Origin: an uncultured Collinsella sp.
GTDB lineage: Bacteria; Actinomycetota; Coriobacteriia; Coriobacteriales; Coriobacteriaceae
Reading direction: 5' to 3'
Assembly: GCA_947507155.1 (NCBI GenBank)
Contig: CANNOC010000002.1
Span: forward strand, 62,001-126,000
Length of the DNA: 64,000 nt
The position numbers and the translations under genes were made by a program. The notes beneath the pieces were generated by a model, which did no database searches, was not told the DNA's origin, and worked only from the letters and a program-made list of their open reading frames with translations. The first letter of the stretch is position 1. Each line of letters opens with the position of its first letter. Shown here piece by piece: positions 63,294 through 64,000 of the stretch.

Positions 63294-64000
63294 TGCTGCT
63301 CGCTATCGATATGGGAAACACGCAGACGGCCATGGGTCTGTTTGACGGAGACGAGCTGGTGCAGTCGTGGCGTATGCCCACCGACCGCTCCTATACCGCG
63401 GACGAGATCCACGTGCGCCTGATGGGTTTCTTTAAGATGTACGGCCTTTCGCTCGATGCGGTCGACGCGATCGCCTTTGCCGGCGTGGTGCCGCAGCTCT
63501 CGCGCGAGTGGCACGCCGTGGCCGACCGCATTGCCGCGGATGCCATCGTCATCGGGCCGCAGACGGCCGCGGTGACCAAGCTGCGCGCGGCGCGCCCCCA
63601 GGCCGTGGGTGCCGACCGCGTCGCCAACGCCGTTGCGGCCGAAACTTTCTACGGCGCGCCGGCGATCGTGGTGGACTTTGGCACCGCGACCAATATCGAC
63701 GTCATCGATGAGGACGGTTATTACATTGGCGGAGCGATCGCGCCGGGCATCCGCATCTCCATGGACGCGCTTGCCGCCCGTGCCGCCAAGCTCGCCAGCG
63801 TTCCGCTCGAGGCGCCGGAGCACGCCATCGGCCGCGATACCGAGGAGTGCATCAAGGTCGGCGCCGTGATGGGCGCCGCCGCCATGGCCGAGGGCCTGGT
63901 CGCGCGCATGAAGCGCGAGCTGGGCCGCGAGGATGCCACCGTTATCGCCACGGGCGGTCTCGCCGGCATCGTCGCCGATTCGACCGATGCCTTCGACGTG
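63294..64000 (+). CDS. coaX: Type III pantothenate kinase, 3' end outside the window
   Basis: The visible part is 235 codons from ATG 63294 (GGGAG upstream). The N-terminus MLLAIDMGNTQTAMGLFDGD is the phosphate-binding DxGNT motif of CoaX. GADRVANAVAAETFYG, the IVVDFGTATNIDVI active-site stretch and the GGAIAPGIRISMDAL loop follow. CoaX phosphorylates pantothenate to 4'-phosphopantothenate, the first step of coenzyme A synthesis. It belongs to the ASKHA fold and is insensitive to CoA feedback. Only the last part of the protein is missing. Confidence 0.96.

Overview
The window looks like a chromosomal piece of a high-G+C gut actinobacterium of the class Coriobacteriia, most likely Collinsella or a close relative. 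This is inferred from the mix of genes: a beta-glucoside PTS with a LicT-type antiterminator, a six-subunit-type Ech [NiFe]-hydrogenase, an NRAMP-related magnesium carrier beside an MgtE-like protein, a BaiCD/dienoyl-CoA-reductase-type flavoenzyme, and a very large secreted repeat protein. No 16S gene is present to confirm it.

Layout. 1-5742: sugar operon on the minus strand (LacI regulator, FucI/AraA-type isomerase, split transketolase, FGGY kinase running off the left edge). 5925-9980: beta-glucoside operon (licT, PTS IIBC, GH1 6-phospho-beta-glucosidase) with a RAT/terminator leader. 10098-12072: ribokinase plus nucleoside hydrolase, together a ribonucleoside salvage pair. 12259-14475: OatA-type acyltransferase. 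15019-18134: putative Mg2+ transport pair. 18455-25402: envelope and housekeeping genes (degenerate polysaccharide deacetylase, PRC-barrel and YtxH proteins, CNNM/CorC protein, hemolysin III, alpha/beta hydrolase). 25654-33813: DUF362 ferredoxin protein and two ABC export systems. The second of these is divergent from a NarL-type two-component system (34010-35781). 36580-42218: Ech hydrogenase operon in which the EchA-like and EchB-like membrane subunits are fused. 42400-44657: an orphan transposase-like HTH protein and an AlbA_2/HATPase/winged-helix regulator bracketed by near-identical 60-bp repeats. 44841-58483: a four-gene surface operon ending in a 3569-residue secreted protein. 58761-62331: DUF4143 ATPase and flavin oxidoreductase. 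62473-63096: an array of six palindromes at an 80-bp period, then initiator tRNA-Met. 63294-end: coaX.

The most unusual content is non-coding. Convergent intergenic regions at 14.7, 25.4 and 35.8-36.5 kb carry long-armed palindromic elements; the last holds three of about 154-158 bp with a shared core. A roughly 29-bp palindrome recurs at the 3' ends of three unrelated genes and supplies the stop codon of two of them. Six palindromes with 80-bp spacing lie between the flavoenzyme and tRNA-fMet. Four 12-bp repeats at an exact 23-bp period precede the DUF4143 ATPase. I recognise none of these families with certainty, and genome-wide copy counts would be the decisive next test.
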